In this document: piece after piece, positions 25,301-35,438 of the stretch
How the letters are laid out: the number at the start of each line of letters is the position of its first letter
How positions within the stretch are numbered: position 1 is the stretch's first letter
NCBI RefSeq assembly: GCF_014644495.1
Contig: NZ_BMKU01000005.1
Span: forward strand, 277,011 to 341,010
Direction of reading: 5' to 3'
Source of the DNA: Pseudarthrobacter polychromogenes
GTDB lineage: Bacteria; Actinomycetota; Actinomycetes; Actinomycetales; Micrococcaceae
Length of the DNA stretch: 64,000 nucleotides
The notes under the pieces: generated by a model
Databases searched by the model: none
What the model was told of the DNA's origin: nothing
Seen by the model: only the letters and a program-made list of their open reading frames with translations
Translations under genes and position numbers: made by a program

Positions 25301-25729
25301 CTACTCGGCGTCGTACGTATTGGCGATGTAGACGTCGCAGGGCGCGTTGTGGGCCACGCTGTTGGCAACGCTGCCAAGCACGCGCCCGATGCCGTGCATC
25401 CTGCGGTTTCCCACCACGATGATCCGTGCGTCCATCCGCAGGGCTTCCTTGATGAGGGCGTCGGCCGGCCTGCCGCGGGCGGCGGAGTAAGTGACCTTGA
25501 TGTCCCTGCCCAGCGATTCCGCAACTGTCCGCGCCACATGCTCCGCTGCATCGGCGTCGGATACGATCCAACGGTCACTGCCGCTGCCGAACACCTCGGT
25601 GCGGTCGCTGTCGAAGGCGGACACCACGTGGAGCGAGGCGCCAAGGGCTGCTGCGAGGTCGCGGGCCGATTCGGCTGCCTTCTTGGCAGTTGCGCTGCCG
25701 TCAACCCCTACAACGATGATTCCGCTCAT
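25301..25729 (-). CDS. Universal stress protein (UspA family, ATP-binding type)
   Basis: The 142-aa product is a single Usp domain. It opens IIVVGVDGSATAKKAAE, and the C-terminal VVVGNRRMHGIGRVLGSVAN follows the G-2x-G-9x-G-S/T pattern of ATP-binding Usp proteins. It lies in the cytoplasm and is usually induced in stasis or hypoxia; its target is unknown. It is monocistronic, between two hairpin or gap regions, and its ATG at 25729 is preceded by GGAGCAC. Confidence 0.93.
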   Translation of the reverse strand: MSGIIVVGVDGSATAKKAAESARDLAAALGASLHVVSAFDSDRTEVFGSGSDRWIVSDADAAEHVARTVAESLGRDIKVTYSAARGRPADALIKEALRMDARIIVVGNRRMHGIGRVLGSVANSVAHNAPCDVYIANTYDAE

Positions 25730-25773
25730 GTGTGCTCCTTTGCTTGGTTTCAGTAGCGCTGGTCAGGCCAAGG

Positions 25774-27066
25774 CTACAGCGCGGCGATGGCTTGCTGAAG
25801 CACCGGCGCAAGGCGGCGTACCCCTTCGGTGATGGCCTCGGGCGGGACGGCGCTGAAGGCGAGGCGCAGCTTGTTGGAAGGATCGTCCGACGGCGTGAAG
25901 GCGGCTCCCGGGATGAACACGACGCCGGCGTCGATCGCCTTGCGCAGCAGAGGGTAGGTGTCCACACCCTCGGGGAGGGTCACCCACACGAAGAAGCCGC
26001 CTTCCGGACGGGTCCACGTGGTGCCCGGTGGCATGTGTTCCTCCAGGGCTGCCAGCAGTGCGGCGCAGCGCTCGGCATACAGCCCGCGGTACGTTTCGAT
26101 CTGGCCCTTCCAGTCGTAGTCGCGGAGGTAGGCCGAGACCAGCATCTGGTTGAAGGCCGGCGGGCAGAGCGTTACGGCCTCGGCTGCCAGGTAGTAGCGG
26201 CGCTGGAGGTGTTCCGGGACGAGCGCCCAGCCGATCCGCAGGCCCGGGGCGAAAATCTTGGAGAAGGACCCCATGTAGATGACGTCGTCCGGGTTCGCAG
26301 CCCGCAGTGGGGCCAGCGGTTCACCGCTGAAGCGCAGCAGTCCGTAGGGGTTGTCCTCCACCACTAGAATATTCGCATTGCGGCATATATCGACGATCTT
26401 TTGGCGCCGGTCCGCCGCCAATGTAATTCCCGAAGGGTTGTTGAAGTTGGGGATGGTGTAGAGGAACTTGATGTTCTTGCCGGCCAGTTGAAGGGCGGCA
26501 ATGCGTGCCTCCAGCTGCTCCGGAACCAGGCCGTCGTCGTCCATCTCCACGGTTTCCACCTGGACCTGGTATGCCTCGAAGGTGTTGAGGGCGCCCACAT
26601 AGGTGGGATCCTCCACCAGGACCACATCGCCGGGGTTGCAGAAGACTTTTGTGGCCACGTCCTGGGCGGACTGCGAACCGGCGGTGATGACCACGTTCTG
26701 CGGAAGCGCGTCCATGATGCCTTCCGCGGCCATCACGTCGCAGATCTGCGTGCGGAGTTCCTCCGACCCCTGCCCACTGCCGTACTGCAGGGCGGTCAAT
26801 CCGTCCTCCGCGATGATCCTCGCGGCTGTAGCGGCAAGGCGTTCCAGCGGAAGGGACTGCAGGTAGGGGCTTCCGCCGGCGAGCGAGACGAGTCCCGGCC
26901 GCAGGGAGATGTCGAAGACGTCCCGCACTGCTGACTGCCGGATATTCGCGGCCCGCTCCGAGAAGAGTTCTTCGTGGCGGTGCGCGGAGGTCGCCGCCCG
27001 CTCGATGGCATCAATGGCTTCTGCTGGCAGCGTCCCTGCTGCGGCGTCGAGTGTTTCGTGGCTCAC
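25774..27066 (-). CDS. PLP-dependent aminotransferase (2-aminoadipate transaminase/LysN-like)
   Basis: The 430-aa enzyme is fold-type I, subgroup Igamma. It shows ISLRPGLVSLAGGSPY, the PNFNNPSGI substrate-carboxylate block, VVEDNPYGLLRF, and the PLP Lys in YMGSFSKIFAPGLRIGW. There is no N-terminal GntR domain, so it is a metabolic enzyme and not a MocR regulator. LysN and KAT-type relatives act on 2-aminoadipate, aromatic or branched-chain amino acids. The GTG start at 27066 is close behind a dyad and an AT-rich palindrome that probably hold its promoter. Confidence 0.87.
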   Translation of the reverse strand: MSHETLDAAAGTLPAEAIDAIERAATSAHRHEELFSERAANIRQSAVRDVFDISLRPGLVSLAGGSPYLQSLPLERLAATAARIIAEDGLTALQYGSGQGSEELRTQICDVMAAEGIMDALPQNVVITAGSQSAQDVATKVFCNPGDVVLVEDPTYVGALNTFEAYQVQVETVEMDDDGLVPEQLEARIAALQLAGKNIKFLYTIPNFNNPSGITLAADRRQKIVDICRNANILVVEDNPYGLLRFSGEPLAPLRAANPDDVIYMGSFSKIFAPGLRIGWALVPEHLQRRYYLAAEAVTLCPPAFNQMLVSAYLRDYDWKGQIETYRGLYAERCAALLAALEEHMPPGTTWTRPEGGFFVWVTLPEGVDTYPLLRKAIDAGVVFIPGAAFTPSDDPSNKLRLAFSAVPPEAITEGVRRLAPVLQQAIAAL

Positions 27067-27083
27067 ACCTTCAGGATACAGCG

Positions 27084-27120
27084 AGGTGTTGCCCTAAAAG
27101 CAACACCTGTTTATATATAA
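27084..27120. promoter_or_regulatory. Dyad and AT palindrome upstream of the aminotransferase gene
   Basis: AGGTGTTGC (27084-27092) and GCAACACCT (27100-27108) are perfect 9-bp arms. TTATATATAA (27111-27120) is a palindrome two bases further on and may hold the minus-strand -10 box. Absence of a T-run argues against a terminator for the GerMN gene. An operator for the aminotransferase gene is likeliest. Confidence 0.5.
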
Positions 27121-27150
27121 GCCACAGCTGGAGGCTTAGGCCCGCGCCCG

Positions 27151-27993
27151 CTAATCGAGGCTCAGCACTTCCGCGAGGGTGAGGCCATTGACGTAGATTT
27201 CTGCCCGGATTGCACCGACGGCAGCCACCGCTGTTTGCGTGAGCTGCGCTTCCAGGCGCGGGAGGTCGCACGCTCCGCCGGGGCGGAGGGAGCCGGCCAG
27301 GTAGACCGTCACCGTGGTCCCGTCAAAGCTGCCCGAGAGGAACTTCAGGCGCGAACTGGCGAGGGCGTTGTAGAGATCGGGTTCGTGCGCCCCCACCGCT
27401 GCGCTGCCTGGCGAGTCAAGCAGCGCACCGACTGCGGCAGGAAGGGCCTCATCGGCAGCGGAAGTTTCATGGGGGACGCCCACCAGGCTGTCGTTGCATC
27501 CAAAACGCACACCGTTCCGGCCGCCGTCGTCCAGGAGCACGTAGTACGCCGTCACCGTGTGCGGCGCGGCCCGAGTGTTGGTGGGCCCGGGCTTGTCGGA
27601 AGCCCGCAGCACCGCAGCATCGCCAAGGTCCTGGGGGGCTGCGGTGATGGGGCCCGGGTTGGGCGGACCCGGGGTACTTGGCGTGGAGGAATCCGCTGCC
27701 GGGGAGCTTGGCCCGCCGGCCCCGGCGGAGAAGCCGGCGGTTGCCTGGTTCAGCGATCGGGCAGGGGGAGCGGCCGCCTCCGTTCGGGCGGGATCCTGCA
27801 GTTGTGGGGCGGGCGTAACGGGCGGCGGGGCGGCCGGTGTGCTTCTGCTGATGGCAAGCGGAGCGGACGGTGCGGGCGTGGACTCCGGGGGCGCCGCTGC
27901 CACGCAGGCGCCGAGCCACAGCGGAAGCGCCAGGCTGGCTGCTGCTGTAATCCGCAGCCTTGCCCCGCGCTTTCCTGCCCCCCGTGCCCGCAT
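27151..27993 (-). CDS. GerMN-domain lipoprotein
   Basis: The 280-aa product has a signal peptide ending in a lipobox, WLGAC (Cys about 29). About 110 residues of Pro/Ala/Ser/Thr-rich linker follow, then a C-terminal GerMN domain (about residues 140-275; TAYYVLLDDGGRNGVRFG, later FDGTTVTVYLAGSL). GerMN domains occur in spore-germination GerM and in LpqB, partner of the actinobacterial MtrB sensor; no mtrAB genes are nearby here. It should be anchored outside the membrane. The GGAGG just before the ATG is rather close (one base). Confidence 0.77.
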   Translation of the reverse strand: MRARGAGKRGARLRITAAASLALPLWLGACVAAAPPESTPAPSAPLAISRSTPAAPPPVTPAPQLQDPARTEAAAPPARSLNQATAGFSAGAGGPSSPAADSSTPSTPGPPNPGPITAAPQDLGDAAVLRASDKPGPTNTRAAPHTVTAYYVLLDDGGRNGVRFGCNDSLVGVPHETSAADEALPAAVGALLDSPGSAAVGAHEPDLYNALASSRLKFLSGSFDGTTVTVYLAGSLRPGGACDLPRLEAQLTQTAVAAVGAIRAEIYVNGLTLAEVLSLD

Positions 27994-28145
27994 GCCTCCA
28001 CCGCAATCCCGTTCCGGTTTGGTGGATTAACGTTACGGCTGGCGCCCCGGCCCGGGAATGCCGGGAATGTACCGGTTGGGACAAGACTTGATCACGGGAG
28101 CAGTGCCTGCCGGGCCTGCGCCACGTTCGCGGCCGCTGCCCGCCA

Positions 28146-29389
28146 TCAGGACGTCGGCCGGGCCGGCCACTCTTTACCCGCCCAGGGATCGTAATCGGCA
28201 ATAAGGTCCTCCTGCGGCGGACGCTCGCCCTCTGGGACGTGCTGCAGGTTCACCCGCACCCGGTACCAGAGCGAGCTCGATCCGCGCATTCCGTCCACCA
28301 GCACATCGGCCGGATGCAGGGCCGGGACAAGGTCCGCGTGCCGGGATTTCCATTCGTCGAGGGCGGCTTCCGCTTCGGGCTTTGTCCTGGTCCGGGCAAC
28401 TTCAATGAGCGGCATCACCGACTGCCGGCGGCCGGAGCCGTCGCCGCTGCGAGGTGGTTTTTCCGCAGGGCCGAGCTCCGCGGCCAGTCTCAGGAGTCCA
28501 TCCAGGGTGCCTGCCGCGTCATCAATACCGGCGTGCGGGTCGCCCATGTCCGCGAAGCGCCGGGGCACGGTGGGCACCGTGAACTGGTCCGGCCTGGCGG
28601 TCTGGACCTCGTCCCAGGTCAGGGGGGTGGAGACCCGGGCGTCGGGCAGTGGCCGCACTGAGTACGCGGACGCCACGGTGCGGTCCTTGGCGTTCTGGTT
28701 GAAGTCAACGAACACGCTCTCGCCGCGCTCCTCCTTCCACCACCGTGCGGTGGCAAGGCCGGGCGCGCGGTTCTCCACCTCGCGGGCAAGGGTCTCGGCG
28801 GCGAGCCGGACCTCCCGGTAGGTCCACTGCGGCGCGATGCGCACCAGGATGTGAAGCCGCGCGAGCCGCTGGTCTTCGGCCACCCCACCAGGCCGGCGTC
28901 ATCGAGCACGTCCCGCGCCACAAAGGCGGCGTCCACGATCTGGGACCACTCCACGCCCGGCATCGGATCGAGGTCCACCCGGAGTTCGTCGGGGTGTTCC
29001 AGGTCCTCCGCGCGCACGGGGTGGGGGTTCAGGTCGAGGCAGCCGAGGTTCACCACCCAGGCCAGTCCGGCGGCGTCCCGGATGACGGCTTCTTCCGCTG
29101 AGGTTCCCGAGGCGTAGTGCAGGGTGGCGGTGTCGATGAAGTCCGGGTGGTTTTCGGGCACCCGTTTCTGGAAAAACGGCTCGGCGTCGATGCCTTTGGG
29201 AAAGCGCTTGAGGACCATCGGCCGGCCCCCGGCGCCGCGGAGTGCCCCGTCGGCGACGGCCAGGTAGTACCTCACCAGGTCGAGCTTCGTCAGCCCGGGT
29301 TCGGGAAACAGCACCTTGTCCGGGCTCGAGATGCGGACCTCGGTCCCGGCGATGGTGAGGATCTCGGCCGGGGTCTTTGAGGGACTCAT
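28146..29389 (-). pseudogene. ligD: LigD-type DNA polymerase/primase domain gene with a frameshift
   Basis: Two overlapping minus-strand frames make one protein. The first (from the ATG at 29389) gives the N-terminal half: VRISSPDKVLFPEPGLTKLD, VNLGCLDLNPHPVR, and the metal-binding Asp pair in RVDLDPMPG, ending SGSRGF. The second frame resumes at HILVRIAPQWTYREV and runs to a stop at 28146. In intact LigD polymerase domains GF is followed directly by H-[IL], so one base (a G of a GTGG run on the plus strand) is missing at about 28853. Restored, the protein would be about 414 aa, a stand-alone NHEJ polymerase domain without the ligase domain. It may be a true mutation or an assembly error. Confidence 0.85.
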
Positions 29390-29482
29390 GCGGTCACGGT
29401 AGCAACGATCGGGTGCGGCAGCCAGAGCAGCACTGGCGCGGTCGGGCGCCGGGATCAGGCGTCCGGGCGGGCTTAAAAAGCA

Positions 29483-29511
29483 GTACCCGGCGCGTTGGCT
29501 GCGCCGGGTAC
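29483..29511 (-). terminator. Rho-independent terminator of the FMN reductase gene
   Basis: Perfect 11-bp arms GTACCCGGCGC (29483-29493) and GCGCCGGGTAC (29501-29511) surround seven bases. On the minus strand the stem is followed by TGCTTTTTAAG, the T-run expected of an intrinsic terminator. It begins 13 bases after the stop. Confidence 0.88.
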
Positions 29512-29523
29512 CGGGGGCGGCGG

Positions 29524-30081
29524 CTAAGCCGCGGGCTGGGACGCGGTGATTGCGTCGAACACGCCCTTGATCTGCTCCACAACCTCTGCGTCGTCTTTCG
29601 GGTGGACCTCGGCGAAGCGGACCATGGATCCCGGCACGGCGAGCTTGACGTCCTCGAGGATCTGCGCGCCGGCGATGCCTGCTGCCTTGCGGGCCTCGTC
29701 CTGGGCCCAGACCCCACCGTACTGGCCGAACGCGGTGCCGACGACGGCGGTGGGCTTGCCGGCGAGGGCGCCGGCGCCGAACGGGCGGGACAGCCAGTCG
29801 ATGGCGTTCTTCAGTGCGGCGGGAACGGTGCCGTTGTGCTCAGGAGTGACGAGCAGCAGCGTGTCTGCCTCACTGGCCGCAGCGCGCAGGGCGGCCGCTG
29901 CCTCGGGGACCTGGCCCTCGACGTCGATGTCCTCGTTGTAGAACGGGATGTTGCCAAGGTTCCCGTGGATCACCACGTCAACCTGCTCCGGCGCGTTCAG
30001 CTGGATGGCTTCGGCCAGCTTCTGGTTAGTGGACTCGGCGCGGAGGCTGCCGACGAGGGTAAGGACGGTGCTCTTGGTCAT
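29524..30081 (-). CDS. NADPH-dependent FMN reductase (azoreductase/quinone reductase type)
   Basis: From the ATG at 30081 (GGAG nine bases upstream) the product is 185 aa, a flavodoxin-fold reductase. LTLVGSLRAESTNQKLAEA is the phosphate-binding loop of the family, TPEHNGTVPAALKNAIDWLSR the second diagnostic block, and VGTAFGQYGG follows. Such enzymes reduce FMN, quinones, azo dyes or chromate with NADPH. It diverges from a TetR regulator, with a dyad at 30159-30180 between, so it is probably derepressed by an electrophile or quinone. Confidence 0.92.
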   Translation of the reverse strand: MTKSTVLTLVGSLRAESTNQKLAEAIQLNAPEQVDVVIHGNLGNIPFYNEDIDVEGQVPEAAAALRAAASEADTLLLVTPEHNGTVPAALKNAIDWLSRPFGAGALAGKPTAVVGTAFGQYGGVWAQDEARKAAGIAGAQILEDVKLAVPGSMVRFAEVHPKDDAEVVEQIKGVFDAITASQPAA

Positions 30082-30158
30082 GGGAACTCCTGGGGTCTGG
30101 GTCCGCGGGAGGGCCGCGGGCCGGTCTAAGCTGAGGCTTGTCAGTGCCTTCACCCATC

Positions 30159-30180
30159 TAAACGGACTACGGTCCGCTTA
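30159..30180. promoter_or_regulatory. Dyad between FMN reductase and tetR, candidate TetR operator
   Basis: The arms pair at eight of nine positions around a TACG centre; the core is CGGAC-tacg-GTCCG (30163-30176). It lies between two divergent starts, 18 bp before the TetR ATG and about 80 bp from the reductase ATG. This is a typical shared TetR operator position. Confidence 0.55.
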
Positions 30181-30198
30181 AAATTCCCGAGGTCTGAA

Positions 30199-30816
30199 AT
30201 GTCGGATGTGAGTTCCATCCCGCCGCGGCCCGGCCTGCCGGTGGGAACGGCGGCAGAGCGCCGGGACGCCGCACGGAACCGGGAGCGCCTCCTTGCTGCT
30301 GCCCGGGAGCTCATCGCTGACTGCGGGGCGGAGGGGCTGACCATGGACCGGCTGGCCGAGCATGCCGGGGTGGGCAAGGGCACGGTCTTCCGCCGGTTCG
30401 GCAGCCGGGCAGGGCTGATGCTGACGCTGCTGAGCGAGTCCGAGGCCGTCTTCCAGTCCCGGTTCATGTTCGGGCCGCCACCGCTGGGCCCCGGCGCGCC
30501 CGGGCTGGAACGCCTCATCGCCTTCGGGGTGGAGCGGATCTCCTACGTCATGGAGTTCGGGGACCTGGTGCTGGCCGCCGAGCATGCCTCGCACGGGCGT
30601 TTTGAAGCCCCCGCCGCCGTCCTGTGGCACCGCCATATCGAGATCCTCCTGCGGGAAGAAGGCTTTGGGTCCGACCCCTGGCTGATGGCCTGGTCCCTGG
30701 CGGCCACCCTAGATCCGGAGCGGCTGTTAAGCCTTGTCAAAGTCCACGGGATCACGCCTGACAGGCTTGCCGCTTCCTGGCGGGATCTTGTCACACGGGT
30801 GGTCCGCGGCGCGTAG
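30199..30816 (+). CDS. TetR family transcriptional regulator
   Basis: The 205-aa protein carries a TetR HTH at about residues 20-65 (AARELIADCGAEGLTMDRLA, then VGKGTVFRRFGSRAGLM). The N-terminal 15 residues are an unstructured Pro/Arg extension. GAGG lies six bases before the ATG. It is divergent from the FMN reductase and probably represses it. The C-terminal domain ends with a typical TetR helix and gives no ligand clue. Confidence 0.9.
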   Translation: MSDVSSIPPRPGLPVGTAAERRDAARNRERLLAAARELIADCGAEGLTMDRLAEHAGVGKGTVFRRFGSRAGLMLTLLSESEAVFQSRFMFGPPPLGPGAPGLERLIAFGVERISYVMEFGDLVLAAEHASHGRFEAPAAVLWHRHIEILLREEGFGSDPWLMAWSLAATLDPERLLSLVKVHGITPDRLAASWRDLVTRVVRGA

Positions 30817-30981
30817 AGTAGGCCACACACCGAATGTGTGTCCAGTCACACCAACTTCACAGAAGTATTCATAACGATCTGATACGGGCGGGTAGCTTTC
30901 CGGGCATTCGCCCGCATTTTCGGTTCCGGCTTGTGATAGTTTCCTCTGGAATGTGACCCGCGACATAGTCCACAAGGGCTA

Positions 30982-31059
30982 AGCCTGAAAGGCTGCGGGA
31001 CGCCAGCTACCCGCTGGCAAGGACCCGGTGAGGCGGCGCAACCCCCCGCTGATCAGGGG
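30982..31059 (+). ncRNA. Structured 5' leader of the oligopeptide ABC operon (possible riboswitch, class unknown)
   Basis: Three hairpins can form: AGCC-tgaaa-GGCT (30982-30994), GCCAGC-taccc-GCTGGC (31002-31018), and CCCC/GGGG closing 31042-31059. GCGGG (30995-30999) can instead pair with CCCGC (31045-31049), which would break the last hairpin, so two exclusive folds are possible. A small ORF with its own ribosome-binding site follows. Upstream (30817-30980) there is a weak hairpin behind tetR (ACACA/TGTGT near 30825-30840) and a -10-like TGTGATAGT ending at 30940. No known riboswitch class is recognised with confidence; part of the sequence vaguely recalls SAM-type leaders. Confidence 0.45.
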
Positions 31060-31079
31060 AAAACGGAAGGATCCAGCAC

Positions 31080-31169
31080 GTGATTGTTGATTTGCCTAGC
31101 AGCCTGGCCCGCCTGCGGATGACGCGGTGTCTGACCGTCCAGCTGCCGGCGGCGACGATCCAGAAGTAG
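31080..31169 (+). CDS. Upstream ORF, 29-residue possible leader peptide
   Basis: A GTG at 31080 follows GGAAGG (31065-31070) by nine bases and opens a 29-codon frame starting VIVDLPSSLARLRMTR and ending in QLPAATIQK, with TAG at 31167-31169. The permease ATG comes seven bases after the stop, so ribosomes ending here could restart there. The permease itself lacks a good Shine-Dalgarno sequence (GCTGCGGC precedes it), which strengthens the idea of coupling. It contains a single Cys and no run of one amino acid, so classic amino-acid attenuation is not obvious. Function unknown; may be a leader peptide or the start of a previously missed small protein. Confidence 0.5.
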   Translation: MIVDLPSSLARLRMTRCLTVQLPAATIQK

Positions 31170-31176
31170 CTGCGGC

Positions 31177-32160
31177 ATGCTCAGGTACCTCGCCAAGCGC
31201 GGCATCACGTACGTCTTCATGATCTTCCTGACAACGTCGGCGGGATATTTCCTTGCCGTCAGTTCCCTCAAGCCCGCGCTGCTTGAACAGGAACGGATTC
31301 CCCGTCCCACCCCGGAGCAGGTGGCAAACTCGATGCGCCTGAAGGGCCTCGACCCCGACCTCAGCCCCTGGGAACGCTATGTCGAATGGCTTACTGCCAT
31401 TCTCACGCGTTGGGACTGGGGCCGCAGCCCCAACGGCGCCTTCATCAACGCGGAGTTCGGGGACCGCGTCTGGATCTCCACCCGCCTTTTCCTGGCCTCC
31501 ATCATCCTCACCCTGGTGATTGGGGTGGCCCTCGGCGTCTATTCGGCCGCCCGGCAGTACAAGTTCCAGGACCGCGTCATCACCTCGTACAGCTACCTTG
31601 CGTACATCGTGCCGGCCCCTATTGCCTACTTCCTGGTGCAGTTGGGCGCCATCAACATCAACGAGACTGTGGGCGAACGCATCTTCTTTGTCACCGGCAT
31701 TTCCACCCCGGGGATGGAACCGGGCTGGGCCCAGTTCATCGACATGCTGGCGCACTACGCCGTCCCCACTGTTGCCATCACGCTGGTGGGCTGGGGGTCC
31801 TACCAGATTGCCCAACGCCAGTACCTCCTGGACAACGTCAATGCCGACTTCGTCCGGACCGCCCGGGCCAAGGGACTCACCAGGAACCAGGCAATCTCGC
31901 GGCATGCGCTGCGGGTCTCGTTCATACCCGTGGCCCAAAGCATTGCCTTCACCATCCCGGCCATCTTTGCCGGCGGCTTCTTCGCGGAGAAAATCTTCGC
32001 CTGGCCCGGCGTGGGTTCCTGGAGCATCGACGCCATCTCCCTCCAGGACGTCAACGCCGCCACGGCCACGCTGGCCTACGGTTCCGTGATCTTCGCCCTG
32101 GGAGCCATTCTGGCGGATTTCGCCACCACCCTTGTTGACCCGAGAGTGCGGGTGCAGTAG
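31177..32160 (+). CDS. Oligopeptide/dipeptide ABC transporter permease (DppB/OppB type)
   Basis: The 327-aa membrane protein has a first helix at residues about 9-29 and a periplasmic loop of about 70 residues, followed by five further helices. The permease signature is FVRTARAKGLTRNQAISRHA, and the C-terminal end PGVGSWSIDAIS is typical of DppB. It pairs with the DppC-like permease two bases downstream. Opp/Dpp systems import peptides, but relatives carry nickel, sugars and opines, so the substrate is open. The ATG is seven bases after the upstream ORF. Confidence 0.9.
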   Translation: MLRYLAKRGITYVFMIFLTTSAGYFLAVSSLKPALLEQERIPRPTPEQVANSMRLKGLDPDLSPWERYVEWLTAILTRWDWGRSPNGAFINAEFGDRVWISTRLFLASIILTLVIGVALGVYSAARQYKFQDRVITSYSYLAYIVPAPIAYFLVQLGAININETVGERIFFVTGISTPGMEPGWAQFIDMLAHYAVPTVAITLVGWGSYQIAQRQYLLDNVNADFVRTARAKGLTRNQAISRHALRVSFIPVAQSIAFTIPAIFAGGFFAEKIFAWPGVGSWSIDAISLQDVNAATATLAYGSVIFALGAILADFATTLVDPRVRVQ

Positions 32161-32162
32161 CC

Positions 32163-33148
32163 GTGACCAACCTCAATGCAGTAGACCCCGCCGCCGTCGC
32201 GCAGGACGCCCACCTGGAGGGCGCCGACGTCGTCATTGGCAAAAACACCATCATCTTCCGCCGCTTCATGCGGAACAAGACAGCCGTGGCAGGGCTTGCC
32301 ATCTTCCTCGCCCTGACCGTTTTCTCCTTCGTGGGCGGGTACTTCACCCAGTGGGACAAGCAAACCATCGACCCCTTCAACATCGGCATGCCGCCGTCGG
32401 CCGAACACTACCTGGGCACCTCCCAGGCCGGGATCGACCTCTACGCAATGACGGTGGAAGGCACCAGGATCTCCATCCTGATCGGACTTATCGTCGGGCT
32501 CGTGTCCGTCCTCGTCGCCGCCGTCTACGGGTGCACCATGGCCTACTTCGGCGGCAAGGTGGACAAGGTGATGCTCTTCATCCTCGAAGCGCTCATCATG
32601 ATGCCGGCCCTCCTGGTGGTGGCTGTGGCCACCAGCGGCGGAGGCGAAGGGCTCAGGCGGGACCTGCCGTCCTGGCTGCTGCTGATCATTGTGCTGCTCG
32701 TCTTCAGCTGGATGGGAACTGCGAGGCTCATCCGGTCCCTCTCCATGTCCCTCATGCAGCGGGATTTCGTCAAGGCCGCCCAGTACATGGGTGTGCCGGC
32801 GCGGAGGATCGTGTGGCGCCACCTGGTGCCCAACATCGGATCGCTGCTGGTCCTGGACATCACCCGTGGAGTCACCGGTGCCATCCTCGCGGAAGTTGCC
32901 TTCTCCTTCATCGGCATCGGCATCAAGGTTCCGGATGTGAGCCTCGGCGTGCTGATCGGCGGCGCCACATCCCAGGTGCAGACCTTTCCCTGGATGTTCT
33001 GGGTGCCGTTGACCGTTATGTTCCTGCTCACGGGCTCGCTCGCCATGATGAACGACGGACTGCGCGACGCCTTCGATCCAAGCTCAAGCTCCTCCGGCAG
33101 CGCCAAAAAGCGCACCGCCCTGAAAGCCCGTGTTAAGGGGAACGCCTC

Positions 33149-33152
<4 letters not shown>
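32163..33152 (+). CDS. Oligopeptide/dipeptide ABC transporter permease (DppC/OppC type)
   Basis: The 329-aa product begins with a cytoplasmic stretch of about 40 residues, FRRFMRNKTAVAGL before the first helix, which is the OppC N-terminal domain. The permease loop is FVKAAQYMGVPARRIVWRHL. Six membrane helices are visible, and a Ser-rich basic tail ends the chain. It starts at a GTG two bases after the DppB stop and overlaps the ATPase gene by four bases (ATGA), so the three are translated as a unit. Confidence 0.92.
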
Positions 33153-35386
<2,234 letters not shown>

Positions 35387-35438
35387 GTTTCTTCGACCCA
35401 TCACAAGCACCACCACTCGCACCAACGAAGGGAACACC

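Noticed and set aside
28146-28883. A separate downstream gene for the second LigD half
   Set aside because: Its apparent N-terminus overlaps the first half and the homology continues exactly across the frame break. One frameshifted gene explains both.
30982-31059. SAM-I, SAM-IV or cobalamin riboswitch
   Set aside because: Some stretches recall SAM-type leaders, but the conserved core blocks are not in the right order, and the gene downstream is not a methionine or B12 gene. Kept as unknown class.
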